Source: Pseudonocardia broussonetiae | GTDB taxonomy: Bacteria > Actinomycetota > Actinomycetes > Mycobacteriales > Pseudonocardiaceae | Assembly: GCF_013155125.1 (NCBI RefSeq) | Contig: NZ_CP053564.1 | Location: forward strand, 4,967,501 to 5,031,500 | Length of the DNA stretch: 64,000 bases | Direction: 5' to 3' | Shown: in pieces, positions 63,597 through 64,000 of the stretch | How positions within the stretch are numbered: the stretch's first letter is position 1 | Layout: every line of letters starts with the position of its first letter | Program-made: the position numbers and the translations under genes | The notes under the pieces: model-generated | The model's database searches: none | What the model was told of the DNA's origin: nothing | Seen by the model: the letters and a program-made list of their open reading frames with translations, nothing else

Positions 63597-63750
63597 CGGG
63601 GGACCTCGGTGCCGGGCGCCCACCGCGCGGCGTCGGTTGCCGTCGCGGGGGCCCGGCGGTGTCGCGGGGCGGTCGGGAGGAGACGCACGACCGCGTGCGC
63701 CGGGCTCCATGGTGCGGCGCCCCCACCCCGTCGGCGCAAGCTACACGCTG

Positions 63751-63764
63751 GTGAGTGTCCTCAC
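63751..63764. promoter_or_regulatory. Operator-like inverted repeat upstream of the MFS gene
   Basis: GTGAG-TGTC-CTCAC, 155 bases before the MFS start, in a locally AT-richer stretch. The regulator is unknown; it could be a chance palindrome. Confidence 0.3.
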
Positions 63765-63785
63765 GATCGATTCAGAAAAGACTCC

Positions 63786-64000
63786 TCAGAAGAACCGGGC
63801 CAGGTGCTCGTCGAGGTCGGGCAGGCCGGAGGTGTCGATCAGCAGGTCGCGCTCCAGGACCTTGCGGAGCTCGGCCGCCGAGCGCAGGTCCCGGCGCTCG
63901 CTGGGCCCGCCGAGGTGGTGCACCGACAGGGCGGCGCCCCCGCCCCCGAGCATCCCGCCCAGCGCGAACCGCCGGTCCGGTGCCGCCCGTCCGGCCCGCA
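63786..64000 (-). CDS. Unknown protein, C-terminal 70 residues (5' end cut off)
   Basis: The frame is open from the window end to a TGA at 63786-63788. The visible sequence contains FALGGMLGGGGAALSVHHLG, then GPSERRDLRSAAELRKVLER, ending DLDEHLARFF. No family is recognised. Codon use (G/C at third positions) supports real coding. Confidence 0.55.
   Translation of the reverse strand, partial: RAGRAAPDRRFALGGMLGGGGAALSVHHLGGPSERRDLRSAAELRKVLERDLLIDTSGLPDLDEHLARFF

Overview
The window is very GC-rich actinobacterial DNA. WhiA, RbpA, OpcA, SufR, an MptB-type mannosyltransferase and a Ceb-type sugar locus, together with frequent GTG starts and TANNNT -10 boxes set 6-7 nt before start codons, all fit an actinomycete. 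The gene order whiA / gap-pgk-tpiA-secG / pgl-opcA-zwf-tal-tkt / ctaB / qor / ctaA / ABC pair / mptB / sufR-BDCSUT matches, in gene types, the Mycobacterium tuberculosis Rv1423-Rv1466 segment as I remember it. A Pseudonocardia-like genus is my best guess (inference).

Layout. 1-8.2 kb: the end of whiA, a repeat-bearing gap, ppdK on the minus strand, then gap-pgk-tpiA, secG and rbpA. 8.2-14.4 kb: lipoprotein, glutathione peroxidase, TrpB2, rhodanese, Lrp regulator, DUF1707 protein, a NarL-type two-component pair and a NYN protein. 14.4-22.2 kb: minus-strand pentose-phosphate operon tkt-tal-pgi(-like)-zwf-opcA-pgl. 22.4-33 kb: ctaB, a frameshifted AbiEi/nuclease-like gene, formaldehyde dehydrogenase, secreted LVIVD protein, DUF305 lipoprotein, S9 peptidase, quinone oxidoreductase, ctaA, and an intact paralogue of the nuclease-like gene. 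33-43.7 kb: ABC exporter, mptB, the sufR-B-D-C-S-U-T Fe-S operon and a luciferase-like flavoprotein. 43.7-44.7 kb: a gene-free block packed with palindromes. 44.7-50.5 kb: LacI regulator and a cellobiose-type uptake/beta-glucosidase operon. 50.6-63.6 kb: a minus-strand molybdenum/tungsten island: MFS transporter, MobA-MoaD fusion, aldehyde:ferredoxin oxidoreductase, formate dehydrogenase alpha, NuoE-NuoF fusion, two MoeA proteins and FdhD. A partial unknown gene closes the window.

Most of the window is central metabolism: glycolysis, pentose phosphate pathway, haem A synthesis, Fe-S assembly, and oxidation of C1 compounds and aldehydes. The least explained part is the repeats. (1) Both copies of the AbiEi/nuclease-like gene are bracketed by about 70-bp elements, each with four copies of a TCGCACA-type motif in the order forward-forward-reverse-reverse at about 20-bp steps. 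A fifth, solo element of the same design lies between the MFS gene and mobA. This looks like a REP-like or mobile cassette with a dedicated DNA-binding/nuclease protein. (2) Between two convergent genes lies a cluster of eleven exact and one near-exact 12-bp palindromes (GTTCCGCGGAAC), mixed with 68-69-bp hairpins. Relatives of those hairpins also occur in the whiA-ppdK gap.
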